NCBI GenBank assembly: GCA_013399305.1
Contig: VXAI01000179.1
Coordinates: forward strand, 1,028,786-1,092,785
Length of the DNA: 64,000 bases
Origin: Rostratula benghalensis
Lineage: Eukaryota; Chordata; Aves; Charadriiformes; Rostratulidae
Direction of reading: 5' to 3'
Position numbers and translations under genes: made by a program
The notes under the pieces: generated by a model
The model's database searches: none
The model's input: only the letters and a program-made list of their open reading frames with translations
Told to the model about the DNA's origin: nothing
Shown: positions 1-10,136 of the stretch, piece by piece
Layout of the letters: every line of letters begins with the position of its first letter
Position numbering within the stretch: position 1 is the first letter of the stretch

Positions 1-455
1 GGTTAGTACAAACCTGTCACATACCGACACATTTGAGGGCCTGCACCATGGGAGATTTTTCTAAATCATGATCATTCCAAACAGCAATTCATGGCTGCTT
101 AAAATTCTTGGATACAAGAAATATTTGAAGACCTAGGTGATCCTTATCTGTGTTTTAAAAGCACCTACTCAGAAACTAAGTATCTCTGATTATAAACTGT
201 GAGACACTGAAGAGACAGTCTTTTCTTAATAATCTATAAAATAGACTAATAAATTTTGAGTGAAGGGAGTCCCAGGCACTGGAGTTGAGTTATCTATGTT
301 ATGTTACTGGTCCAGGCACAGGTCTGACTTGGGTCAATGAGCAATTTCCTAGACAATTTCCATGTGGGCAGCTTGAGTTAGCATGGGACAGGCTCCCAGC
401 ATGCAGTTTGGGCACAGCCACTTGCTTTCAATGTAGTATAATCTATTATTTACAG

Positions 456-1162
456 GTATGGAGACAGTGACCAAAGAAAGGGTGAATATAAAGTAGCTGG
501 AAATATTCTCACAAGGCTCTTTACCAGTTCCATTTGTGAAGGTGATATTGGTGTGACTTTGACCAACCCTGTTTGGAAGTTCGCTGTTAGGTGTATCAGT
601 GGACACTTACATCACCATGTGTATGAAACACCAGACAGACGAGGTCTGAAAAACTGTTGGAAGCACTCACAAACTTTCAGGGTGAGCTTGGAGACAATGA
701 GAAACATGAATGATAGTCCAGGGATTGCAAAAAATATTTGCAAATACAGTAACTTACTAGGCTTAATGAGGGCACAGCCACACACCCAACCCTGATACCT
801 CCTTATTGAGAATATCTCAGCAGTACCTCAGCCAAATATGGACCAGACAAATGGGCCAAGCAAACAAACCATCTACCCTAGCAAAATCCACCCCCAGTTG
901 CACTAGAATATCATTCTCTCTTTCCAGTGTAAGGATTTTCACCACATTCAGTCATTCCTCTATTGAACTATTGAGAATTAAGACTTAATCACAAATTCTA
1001 CTTTTTAGAGTGCCATATCTGGTGGTGTATATGGAGTCATTTTCAGCATTGACTTGTTCTTGGAGCACACATGGACGGATGCAGATTGGCAAACCACAAA
1101 GTATACTGTCATCAAATCCATCACCACACCTTTCATGCCACAAATGCCAACCGTTATCAACA
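456..1162 (+). CDS. ZP gene, first visible ZP-N-like module (exons 456-681 and 1009-1162)
   Basis: Exon 1009-1162 follows a CTTTTTAG acceptor, reads [20 protein letters not shown] and ends AAC A|GTAAGT with one base carried over. This is the same phase pattern (in at 0, out at 1) as the second exons of the two later modules, so it is well supported. Exon 456-681 follows ATTATTTACAG, is open for 75 codons with three cysteines (SSIC, AVRC, KNC) and ends AGG|GTGAGC at phase 0, matching the next exon. However, it enters with two carried bases, whereas the comparable exons of later modules enter with one, so its start or its membership is uncertain. Bases 1-455 show no exon I can defend. Confidence 0.5.
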
Positions 1163-4100
1163 GTAAGTCATTCCTCTCAACGACTTTTACCACTCTCTTG
1201 CTTTTGTTGTGTTATGTTCTGCCACACACCTGCATTCACCAGAATGTTCTCAGCTCCCACTTCCAAGTTGCTAGCCAAAGTCAAAATGAAAGTTATTATA
1301 AAAAAACCCAACCAACCAAACAAACATTTAACCTTAGTGGATGTACCATTTCCCAGCCGTCATTATGGGGTAAAAGGAAAATTATCAGTTGCTGACAAGA
1401 ACATGAATATTTCTTTCACACTAACATCCAGATTTTTCCAGTGAGTACTGTTACCCTAGAATAAAAATGCAGCATTGTGCAATTATCACATTGGGCAGCA
1501 CTGTTTTAGGACAGCATTCATTGATGGAATTCTCTCCCCAAAACTGCTGCCTGCATTTGTTATCTTGGGAGCATACTTAAATCATTGTGCCAAACAGTGG
1601 TGCAGTAACATTTTTTGTAATTATATTTTCCAATGCATTGAGATACTAAACATCTTTGAAACTGATATAATCTCTGGATAACTGATACAGAAAGAAAAAG
1701 CAGCCTCGTGGCATGATAGCTTTTCATATTTTATGTGGCTGAAGTAGATTCCAGATTTCCTTATAGGAAAGTCATTGCTCATCATAGGATATCTCTAGAA
1801 AGTTACTGAACCCACTTGCTATAAAGTTGTATGCATTTGTTGTTAATCTCCTGCAGCTTGAAGCATTTCTCATGTACTCAGACCTGACTGGAACACAAGC
1901 ACTCATTAATCAGAGCCATTAAAGAGATGGCTGTTGGCTAAGTTTCCTAGAACTTGAATGGAAGGCCACCCCAACTGTCTTCTTTACTAGATCCACATCA
2001 GCAGTAACAGTAATTTGATGTTCTCTCCCTACAGATACTCTGCCAGAGGAAAGGCTATTTAACATTGCATTTGGACACTTTCTTCATGATGTCTCTCTGG
2101 TGGCAATCGCAATAGGAAATGTGCCATTTACCCTTAGAGAAGCACAGCACCATGGGTTTAAGATTTATGAAACTCTTTTCTCTAACAGGACTAAAGGATT
2201 TGTCCTAGAAGTCTCTTTTGATGATCCATATGTTCTAAAGGAGGTAAGATACAGGAGGTCATTTCAGAAGCTGAGCGGAGGAGGTAGGGCAGTCTCTTTT
2301 CAGAACTGAAAAGTCTGCATTTTATTAGCCAACAACTGTTCCTCAATCATAAAGGTGTCAATAAACCTGAGCTCATCTGAATTAAGATTAGAGGCTTCTA
2401 TGTCCCCACCTTGCTCTCCCAGCCTCTGGGAGATACAGAGCATCACATGTGATTAGATGCTATGAAATAGGACTTCCTTTAGTGTCTGCCAGCAGGGCTA
2501 ATATCTGAGCGCATGCCCAGCAGGAAGAGGTTTGTCAAATCTCTGCTGAACGCTGTTCCCTGAAATAGGAGTGCCTTGGAAAAATAAATCAATTCTTGAA
2601 ATCCTGAAACACCAGTTACCAACATCCAGTGATTCCTGACCCTACAGTTTCTGCCGAGCCATTTGACCCCTGGCACAGGCCGTGCACCGTGAGAGCATGT
2701 ACAGACAGGCTCAGGATATTCTAAATGTAATTTTGTTAAGCTTCAGACCATTTCTAATCTAAACATTTGTCAAAAGCATAAACTCACAGGGGGAATTCAA
2801 CCTCTGATTTGGGGGGAGGATGCATAACTGCAAGTCCTCTACCACTGTTCCCACCAAATCACGCAGAGCCACGATGTTATTTTCTCTTACAAGGAACAAC
2901 ATTGTGAAGGCACAGGATCAGAACTTGAGCAAATAGTTTTCAGGCTGCAGCCAAACCACAGTTAAATTGCATTAAGGATCAAAGCGAGCCAAAAATTTTC
3001 AGAAGCATTTCTTTCAGGTTGAACAGCAAGTTTTGCTTCGGGGGTGCTTTTAGTGAAGTAAGTGAGGACAGCGAGAGGGATCTCTCATTGCGTCTCCTCA
3101 CACCTGTCTCGGTGATTACTCGTCCTCTTGGGTTCAGCTCACACTCTGAGGAAAGAATAAGGATTTGGACACGGATCACCCTCTCTGGCTCTTTAACCAG
3201 TGGGCTAGAGAGGAAACACCTCTGCCTCCATTTTCTGCACAGGCGCTACACTCTCCACATCTATGTTTGGCCGAAAGAGCTGTTGAATCCAGTCCAGATT
3301 TCTGAATAGCTTTAGGCCAACCAAAGCGATGGTTTTGGAGACTGAGCTATTTGCAGGGGAGAGGAGGGTGTTGGAATAATTATTTAGTTCTGCTCAGGAT
3401 GTACATTCCTGTCTGTGCTGGAAGCCATTGCTACCACAGCCTCACACTTCTCTCTTTTTCAGTATGTGAATAGAAATGAAACAAAATATACCCTCCTCGT
3501 TAACTACACTGTAAGTGTGGGCCCGGAGATGACACCCTATTATCATTCTGCAGAGGTGGAGTGTGTGATTGCCGATATCGGTAAGTTTTCCCCTGATATT
3601 AATTCATTTGCACCAACAGTGTGGCTCTGATTTTCATTGAGTTTGGTGAGAACAGCTTTAGGCTGAGGGTGAGAGCTTTTGGGAAAACCCCACCCTTCGA
3701 TAGCTCATTATTGGTGTCCCGGCCAGCTTGCTGCTTTTCTGATGGCAGCTCTTCTGCATACTGGCAAGACAGCCTGCCCTCGAGACACTGAGAGCAATAA
3801 AAGCTAGTGTGTAAAAGAAGTTGGCTTGCAAACTCAGCGAACAAGATGCCTCATAACTTGAACATACATCTACTGGCAAAGCTTTCAGACATTGCTGCAA
3901 GTTTCAGTGTGTCCTCAAACATAATTCTGCCGCTGCGTCCAGGGCAGAACTCAAATAAATAAATTGCTCTGAGCTCCAAAGACAGCATTTATGTAAGGAG
4001 ACAACCATCCTCCACGAGCAGGTTATTGAAACAATCGGGAGGTCTGATTGGTATTTTCTCAAACTTTATAGATTTTGGATGCCCTGAAGGTGACAGAGTC

Positions 4101-7100
4101 TCCTCACTGTCCTGTTTTATCTTTGAAATAGCTCTGGGTTCAACGTACGAGGCTGACCAAAAAATTATACTTACATGCATAGCTCAGCTTGCCTTCCTGA
4201 AATAGGGAGTAGCCCTGGGAGCAAGCGGCCAGGCCAGCAATAAAGCATGAGGATTCCCCATCCCACCAACTGTGAGCTGCTACGTCCACAGCAGAGCCAA
4301 AGCCCAGTATGCACCTCACAGCACTGCTGCAGCCCCAGTGCACAATTTATCCATGAGAGAAATCCCTGCCTGGACCAAACATCATCACTCAAACCCTCTT
4401 CATCGCTAACCCTTCATCCCACCTTCTTCCCACAGAAATACCAGAAGGAGTTGGTTACTGTGATAAAGAAAACCTGTATCTGGCCATCCCTACTTTTGGC
4501 TTGCACCAGTATTGGAACCTGTATCTTGGCAGCCAGCCCCTGAACCGGCACGTTGCGCTTACCAACGGGTATCTTGCAGCTACCAATTCGACACACCTGG
4601 TCTTGCAAATCCCTCTGTTTGCCGTGGGAGTTATCTATGAGGTACCTGAAGGGGATGGCAAAGCCTTCTTTAAAGCATGTAGGGCTCTTTGCTCATGCAG
4701 CTGCAGTCACAGTTCGTAGTGCTGCAGTACTAAAGACGCTGGAAAACCTCCAGAGGGAATGACTCTAAGCCAGTGCAAGTAAGACAAGAGGTATCAGACA
4801 TGGACCCTTTTGGTAATGCCACGTATTATGTAATCTGCAGCACTAAGTTGTCTCTAAAAGATATGCACCAAGTCTTCAAAAACAAACTCCTCGGTATTTT
4901 TAGTAAGATGAGGCAAAATGTCCCATCTGCACTGAGCCAGAAACAATATTTCAATATAGCTTTTATGAAAGAAGCTCTTTTAAAGGAACATTTTGTAGAA
5001 ATGCTAAGACATGGCAGGGGAAAACTGATGCTGTAATAAACATTTGAAGTATTCTACAATATCAGCCAAAATTTATCCCTGTGACAGTGACCAACTAATT
5101 TATACCAGAAAAATTCTGCCCCCGTGTTGCATCAGACTCAAGTCTTCACACTGACTTGACTCTTGTGACTTCTTAGTATGCGTGAGGCACAAGCTAAAGA
5201 GCAGAACTTTGTACAGCCAGATCACATGCCTTAATGTGAGACCTCTTCCATCACCTCCTTCACAGGAAGTGTCCTTTCAGAAAATTAAAGCAAGGTTTGA
5301 TGTTGCCCTAAGGAAAGTGAGAACTATGGAGACCTTACAGATGTTCTCCGTTCGCTGCAATTTTAATTCTTCAGCATTTATAAGTAAGTTATATACAAGT
5401 GATCAATCATCAAAAAGATCGGTGATTCTTTCCTTGAGTTCATACCCAACTCTCTGATTTTCTCAGTATGCCAACCAGATGGCACTATAATGGTATCTGC
5501 CCAAATGAAGACAATTCCAGCCATTGATATGAGTAAAACCAAACTAAGGGATAGCTCTTGCAAGCCTAGAGAGTACAATAAAGAACACGCCTTCTTCAAG
5601 TTCCATGTCACTACCTGTGGCACTTCAGTACGGGTAAGCCCATGGCCAAAGCAAATGCATCTGCTGGAAGTCTCTGTCTGTCCTGCATTTTCTCTTTTGT
5701 TCTCCTGCCCCAGCTCCTGAGAAGATTCAATTTTTAATGAGCTTCCCATATGCACAGTTTGAAGGTGATCACATTATTTACGAAAATGAAATCTCTTATG
5801 AGAAAGAGACTCTTCCAGGACAGAGCATACCAACAATCACAAGAGATCCAGACTACAGGTAAGAGCTACTGCACCCCGACACTGCTGACTTTGATACGGC
5901 TGCCAGAAAGTAAAATGAGCACAAAAATTACCTTTTCTCCTATTATAGACTATCAGTCTTGTGCTACTATCAAGCAAAAGAGACCCTAGTGCTAAGTGTA
6001 TTCGCTACTAATCCATCCACATCGCCTTCCTTTGGCTCTGGTACAATGATACCAAGATCAAATATCGCAGGTGGGAGATTCTCTTCTTCCATTTCTAAAC
6101 TTCTGTGACTCCTTCAGTTGTAAGTTCCCTTGTTAAGACATGCCTTGCTTTCTACTAAAGAACCTCACTAACATTTCCTTTTCTGCAGTGTACAGAAGGA
6201 TAAGACAAGCCCTGAATGTAGTTTCAAGGGTATCCAAAGGTAAGTGTCCTCTTAAGAAAAGCAGGAAAATTCCAAACCTGTTTTAATTTAAAGAAAATTG
6301 AACAACAAAATCCCCTGCCGCTTTCTTGAGATGAATCTTTCATGGAATTCTACGAGCCCAATGTGGCAATCCTCAAGCGACTTGTGGAGCCCATGTTTCT
6401 TGAGGTGGAACTGAAAGACGAGAGCCCCGATGTTGAGTTATACCTGGAAAACTGCTGGGTAACTGCGTCCCTAGACTTCAACAGCACTCCAAGATGGAAC
6501 ATCACTGTGGATGGGCAAGTAGTTATTGAATGACATGTGCACTGACCAGGAAAGCCCTGATTTCTTCTAGATGTGTGGATGTGCTCTCTCAAATAGGTGC
6601 GAGATTAACGTCGGTGAGTATGTTGCAGAGTTCTGTCCAGTAGCTGTGAGCCCCCGGGTGAGACACCCTTCCCATTTCAAAAGGCTAGCAGTAAGGACCC
6701 TGACACATCAACTGGAAAGGGTAAGTAAGTCAGAGGCTCACCTCCCACTCATGGACCCTATCTTCTGAACTTCTTAAGACCACTTAAAATTAGCCAATTT
6801 AAGCACCTTGTAGACTTAAGACTTAGCCAGCATTCGACCCAGTGGTAGCCTGCAGTGGTGCAGAGCTTTAATTTAGTTCTGTTCTCAAATCTGCTGTGCA
6901 ACACAGTTTTGAGACTGGACTGGCTGGAGTAAACAAAAGAGTCTGGTATGTAAATACACTTTTTATATGGTGTTTCTGACTTTTCATAGGACCAGATTCA
7001 TAGCGCTTCAGCTCAAAACGTCTAGAACAGAAAAGCCAACTTATATGCCATAATATCCACATGAAGTTCAGCTCTCTTGTCTCCATCTGTCCCAGCCAGT

Positions 7101-10100
7101 CAACCATCTCCTCAAATGCCAGCTCAATGGGCAGGAGCACGTGGGTTCAGTCTTACACTTTTGAGGTTCTGTCCTCCTCTAGCAGGTCTAAGAAGAGTAA
7201 AGAAAACCCCAGGACAGTCACCTGAGGGTGCTTTGCTCCTAGTACACCCAGCTGAGAGGTCTCTAGCACATGTACTGATAGGAACCATAGCAGTACCCCT
7301 GCCTCGGCAGCTTAAGTAACCACCTAATTTTTTTTACTTGGCCTTTCATAAGCAGTTCAGCTTGTGAACTTGCTAGAAATGAACATGATGCAATTCTGGC
7401 TTGTGCTGCTTCCTAAGCATACAGCTACATCTAGCACTAGATTGGGTTTCTGTCTGGCTTTGATACATAGCCTCACTGCAGCTTGTGAGGTTTTAACTTC
7501 TCCTGTCTCAGCCTCTCAGTTACCAAACTGCCTGAGGGCTTCTTTGACACCAAATATGAAATTCAAGGCAGGTTCAGCTAGAAGGTGCTGCGTGCAAGTG
7601 TTCAGACAAGCCTTAAGTCTAATCAGCTGCAACTTCTGCAGAAGACAGACAAAACGCTGTTCTGCAAAGAGGGATTTGATACAGGACAAATTGTTCTCTT
7701 TTTCTTCTTCTCAGGTGTACGTGCACTGTTCGGTGGCAGCCTGCTTTCCAACCAACGTACTGCCCAGCAGTCCCTGCAGAGGACAGTGCAGCTCAAGCAG
7801 GGAGAGGGAGGGTAGGTGTTCAGGAGAAAAAGAGCCATTGCAAAGCACACCTGAGCTGATGTTTTTAAGGGATTTAGGACCTCTGGGTTTGGCATCTGAA
7901 ATGCCTTGAACACAGACTGTATAACATTACATTTAGCTCATACTTTAATATATTAGCATCTCCTGTGCAGCATGTACATGTTCTTGGAAAACTATGTGTA
8001 TTGTTCTCAGCTTTACCAGGTCATCCTTCAGCCAGTCTCCAGGGTTACATACTCGCTGGACCAGTCTGGATTGTTGATCCAGATCTAAGATGACACATGC
8101 AAAGTCAATTTGGTAAGAACACCGGGCCCTGTGTACCCACCTAGAGAGGTCATTGTGCTTTGTGGCACAAGCAATGCATAGCCTGTCCTTCAAGACCTTA
8201 GAACAATAAGTTCTGGAACAGGAACAAGGGAATAGGCAGGATTTGCAGTCTTCTGGACTAAGCTTGAGCCCATAGGAGAGGGAAGGAGAGCTACCTGCCA
8301 AGCCAAACACAGGTGGCACAGCTCTGGAGAAGATGCCAGCAGGAGAGCAGGGCATGTTGGAGTTGGGCTGTAGCAGGCAGTTTTGGAACCAGATGTTATT
8401 TCAACAGGTTTTCAACTGGACTGCCCCCAGCAGTCATCACCATTTAGCTGAAAAAAAAATGGATCCAAATTTTAAAAAAAAAGGAACACTAATGCACAAA
8501 TCACCACCATATTCCAAATTCTTTTGAAAGGTCATAGTCCCCCAAACTGTTTGGGTTTATCTTACAGCTTTGTTTGTCTTTGGAGAACAAGAGCTGTTCA
8601 GCTCCTCACGTCACTCTCTGTCTCCAACAGCACCTGAAGGCTCTGCTGTGCTGGTTGCTTTCTAAACGGTGCAACTAGACACAGGGGCTACCTCTTTCAG
8701 CAACAACCAGAACTATCTTGCTTGAAGTGAAATGACCAGATGGTGGGACTTGGGACAGCACTGCAACACTGGGAAGTGCAGAGTCTGTTCACAGGATCAG
8801 TAAATGTTATAAACTGTTGCCTCTCTGAAGTGGCTATGAAATAAAACCGAACAGAAAATAACCCCATGGCTGAAAAATAACACTTCTTGTTTCTTCCAGC
8901 TGTTGAAATACAGACTTGCAGATCCCTAAAATTATTCCAGCCCTGATTGATAGCTTCTTCTTGTAACATTTCATAAAGTGACTGCCAATCCTCCCATGTG
9001 AATGTAAAGTGCAAATCTGTAAAATCAAATAAAAGTACAGAAAAAGTAATGTAAGTGCAGAACATCTCCTTGCTAATGTGCAACCTCAGCCTCTGGTGCA
9101 CCAGCATTGGCTTCCAAGAGACAAGCAATCTGCTGCCAAAGATTAGCCTCTTCCACATGTAACACGATGGCACAATTTTTTTTCTCATTAATGCAGATTT
9201 TTGTCTACAACATTGCATTGACCTGAGCTTCTTGGAAACTTGCTGGTTCCTCATTTTCCTCACACCTGTCCCAAGTAGGGAAAAGGCTAACTTTACAACA
9301 CAGGAGACGATGGATGCTCTAACATGGTTACAGAGGACAAGTCACCTCTTGTGGTTTGGGTTTGGGGGTTTTTTCTGTACCACAGAAAACATTTCTTAAG
9401 GAGAATAAAAATTAGAAAGGTTATTTGCTAGAGATCAAGGACAAGGGTGACCAACTGTCAGGATATGCCTGCACTCTAACAGACTGCAGCAGGAGTAGGT
9501 GTCCAACAGCAGGGAGGAGGGGGGCAATCCCACCCATGCCCATGTGGGCTAACAACGCACACTGGGGAGTGTGGTCCCCAGTGGGTTTGCACAGTTCTGT
9601 CCCAGTTTGTGCAGGCTGGCCTCGTTGCACGTGCTGATTAGTGCATTTAAGTCCAATTAGTGCACAGAGGTGGCACACTTCCCAAAGGCTGCAGTCATTC
9701 CCGTGATGACTGATGAGTAAATGGGAGTCTTAAAACTGTATTTACTGAAGGACTGCGTTTAGTAAAAAGGAATCGGGCGGGTGCTGGGATGCCAAGGCCC
9801 CCCCTCCAGCAGCAGCCTGGGGGATGCCTTCCTCTCTGCTGTATGAGCAGTGCACTCTACTGTCCAGAGCTAACACTGCAGAGCCGACACGGCTTGCTAT
9901 TCCCACACATCTTCCCAGAGAGCACATTACCCGTTTTTAATGTTAAAAGTGACAAACTCATCAGTTTAGGTTAACTTTCTGTTAATATAAAGTAAGTTGC
10001 AATAAAGGTGAAGTCATGATGACTAAATGCCAGCTCTTCATTACCCCGTGCTCGCAGGAACACTGTCTCGTTCCACGCCAACGAGCATCAGGTCTGGTGG

Positions 10101-10136
10101 TGCATCACTAAGGGTCACTGGCTCTGCAGTCTTCAG
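456..10136 (+). CDS. ZPAX: Egg-coat zona pellucida (ZP) domain protein, probable ZPAX, 5' and 3' incomplete
   Basis: Secreted or membrane-anchored glycoprotein expected in the oocyte envelope, where ZP domains polymerise. Exons joined by phase: 456-681 (least sure), 1009-1162, 2035-2243, 3463-3580, 4436-4641, 5266-5383, 5467-5633, 5758-5858, 5949-6070, 6189-6239, 6331-6514, 6597-6720, 7715-7811, 10058-10136; about 650 residues seen. Order: ZP-N-like modules, then a complete ZP domain. Visible N-glycosylation sequons include NETK, NYTV, NSTH, NRTK and NSSA. The first exons and signal peptide lie before the window. No membrane segment or stop exon was fixed after 10136. Extra ZP-N modules before the ZP domain are known for ZP2 and ZPAX. 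ZPAX is preferred because I recall the bird gene on the chromosome that carries WDR35, but a ZP2-like paralogue is not excluded. The ZP family is near certain; the symbol is inference. Confidence 0.62.
1338..1440 (+). other. Exon-like block between ZP exons, out of phase (possible relic exon)
   Basis: The block is bounded by an acceptor (AACCTTAG) and a donor (CA|GTGAGT). It is open in the frame reading [20 protein letters not shown]. It is 103 nt long and leaves two carried bases, which does not fit the next exon at 2035 (needs one). Splicing 1009-1162 directly to 2035-2243 is in frame, so the block is left out of the model. Its start resembles the opening of a ZP-N module exon, so it may be a remnant of a lost module or an alternative exon. 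Apart from this block, nothing recognisable lies between 1163 and 2034. Confidence 0.25.
2035..3580 (+). CDS. ZP gene, second ZP-N-like module (exons 2035-2243 and 3463-3580)
   Basis: Exon 2035-2243 follows CTCTCCCTACAG. With the base carried from 1162 it reads [17 protein letters not shown] and ends KE|GTAAGA. Exon 3463-3580 follows CTCTTTTTCAG, reads [19 protein letters not shown] and ends GATATCG|GTAAGT. Phases 1-0 then 0-1 match the following module exactly, showing a two-exon repeat unit. The [14 protein letters not shown] stretch is the usual alternating beta-strand pattern of ZP-N. Three sequons (NRT, NET, NYT) are present. Only one cysteine (VECVI) remains of the four normal for ZP-N. 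The 1.2 kb intron between the two exons shows nothing I can name. Confidence 0.75.
4436..5383 (+). CDS. ZP gene, third ZP-N-like module (exons 4436-4641 and 5266-5383)
   Basis: Exon 4436-4641 follows CTTCTTCCCACAG and reads [19 protein letters not shown], then a strand-rich stretch ending [14 protein letters not shown]. Exon 5266-5383 follows CCTTCACAG, reads [18 protein letters not shown] and ends AACTTTAATTCTTCAGC..ATA A|GTAAGT-like, i.e. after SSAFI with one carried base. Its opening (E-I-P-E) parallels the second module (N-T-L-P-E). Two cysteines are present (GYCD and VRCN), compatible with the outer C1-C4 bond; the inner pair is missing. Sequons NSTH and NSSA are present. The intron 4642-5265 contains no other exon that I could support. 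Confidence 0.78.
5467..6239 (+). CDS. ZP domain, ZP-N half (exons 5467-5633, 5758-5858, 5949-6070, 6189-6239)
   Basis: This is the polymerising ZP-N half of the terminal ZP domain. It carries the four expected cysteines in order: ICQPDG, SSCKPR, TTCGTS and VLCYYQ. The C3 block [15 protein letters not shown] is characteristic of ZP-N. Exon ends are CGG|GTAAGC, TACAG|GTAAGA, GCAG|GTGGGA and AAAG|GTAAGT; phases 0, 2, 1 and 1 run on without a break. Exon 6189-6239 is only 51 nt and encodes a basic stretch (VYRRIRQ) that looks like part of the linker between ZP-N and ZP-C. Introns here are only 90 to 125 nt. Confidence 0.88.
6331..7811 (+). CDS. ZP domain, ZP-C half (exons 6331-6514, 6597-6720, 7715-7811)
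   Basis: ZP-C signature blocks appear in order: [28 protein letters not shown], an HPSHFKR block, then [14 protein letters not shown] and CRGQC at the C-terminal edge. The cysteine spacing fits C5 to C8 plus the extra pair. Exon 6331-6514 ends GATGG with a GC donor (GCAAGT), and GGG is completed across the intron at 6597. An alternative donor at GTAGTT (after CAA) would change the conserved DGC motif and was rejected. A GTGAGT at 6615 inside the second exon looks like a donor, but the conserved ZP reading continues through it. After the domain comes SSSREREG; a clean furin-type RXXR site is not visible there. Confidence 0.88.
6515..6596 (+). other. Short GC-AG intron in the ZP gene
   Basis: An 82-nt intron with donor GG|GCAAGTAG and acceptor CTCAAATAG. 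The GC donor is inferred because only this junction keeps the conserved ZP-C motif V-D-G-C in frame. The downstream bases CAAGT are the consensus seen at known GC-AG introns. Confidence 0.65.
8697..9263 (-). other. Unexplained 188-codon open frame antisense within a ZP-gene intron
   Basis: Inside the 2.2 kb intron 7812-10057, the minus strand is open for 188 codons. The part beginning [18 protein letters not shown] has protein-like composition. It is immediately preceded by a strong acceptor-like sequence (long T-rich tract ending TTTACAG, AG at 9018-9017). I do not recognise the product. A second minus frame of 136 codons lies at 7945-8355. Either could be an old retroelement or retrocopy fragment, an exon of an antisense gene, or chance. 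Confidence 0.2.
10058..10136 (+). CDS. Probable tail exon of the ZP gene after the ZP domain
   Basis: The exon follows GTGCTCGCAG, is entered with the one base carried from 7811 and reads [20 protein letters not shown]. It ends TTCAG|GTAAAT with two bases carried. The [10 protein letters not shown] stretch resembles the short hydrophobic propeptide strand that follows the ZP domain in egg-coat proteins, where a V-x-x-G-P-hydrophobic pattern is usual. It is a short exon and was found only by phase and splice sites, so moderate doubt remains. Confidence 0.5.

Noticed and set aside
2035..2070. Frameshift or pseudogene reading of the ZP gene
   Set aside because: An apparent frame break exists only if block 1338-1440 is spliced in; joining 1162 to 2035 restores one open frame.
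6615..6620. GTGAGT as a donor ending a 17-nt ZP microexon
   Set aside because: The conserved ZP-C reading continues through it to the HPSHFKR block and a proper GTAAGT donor at 6721.
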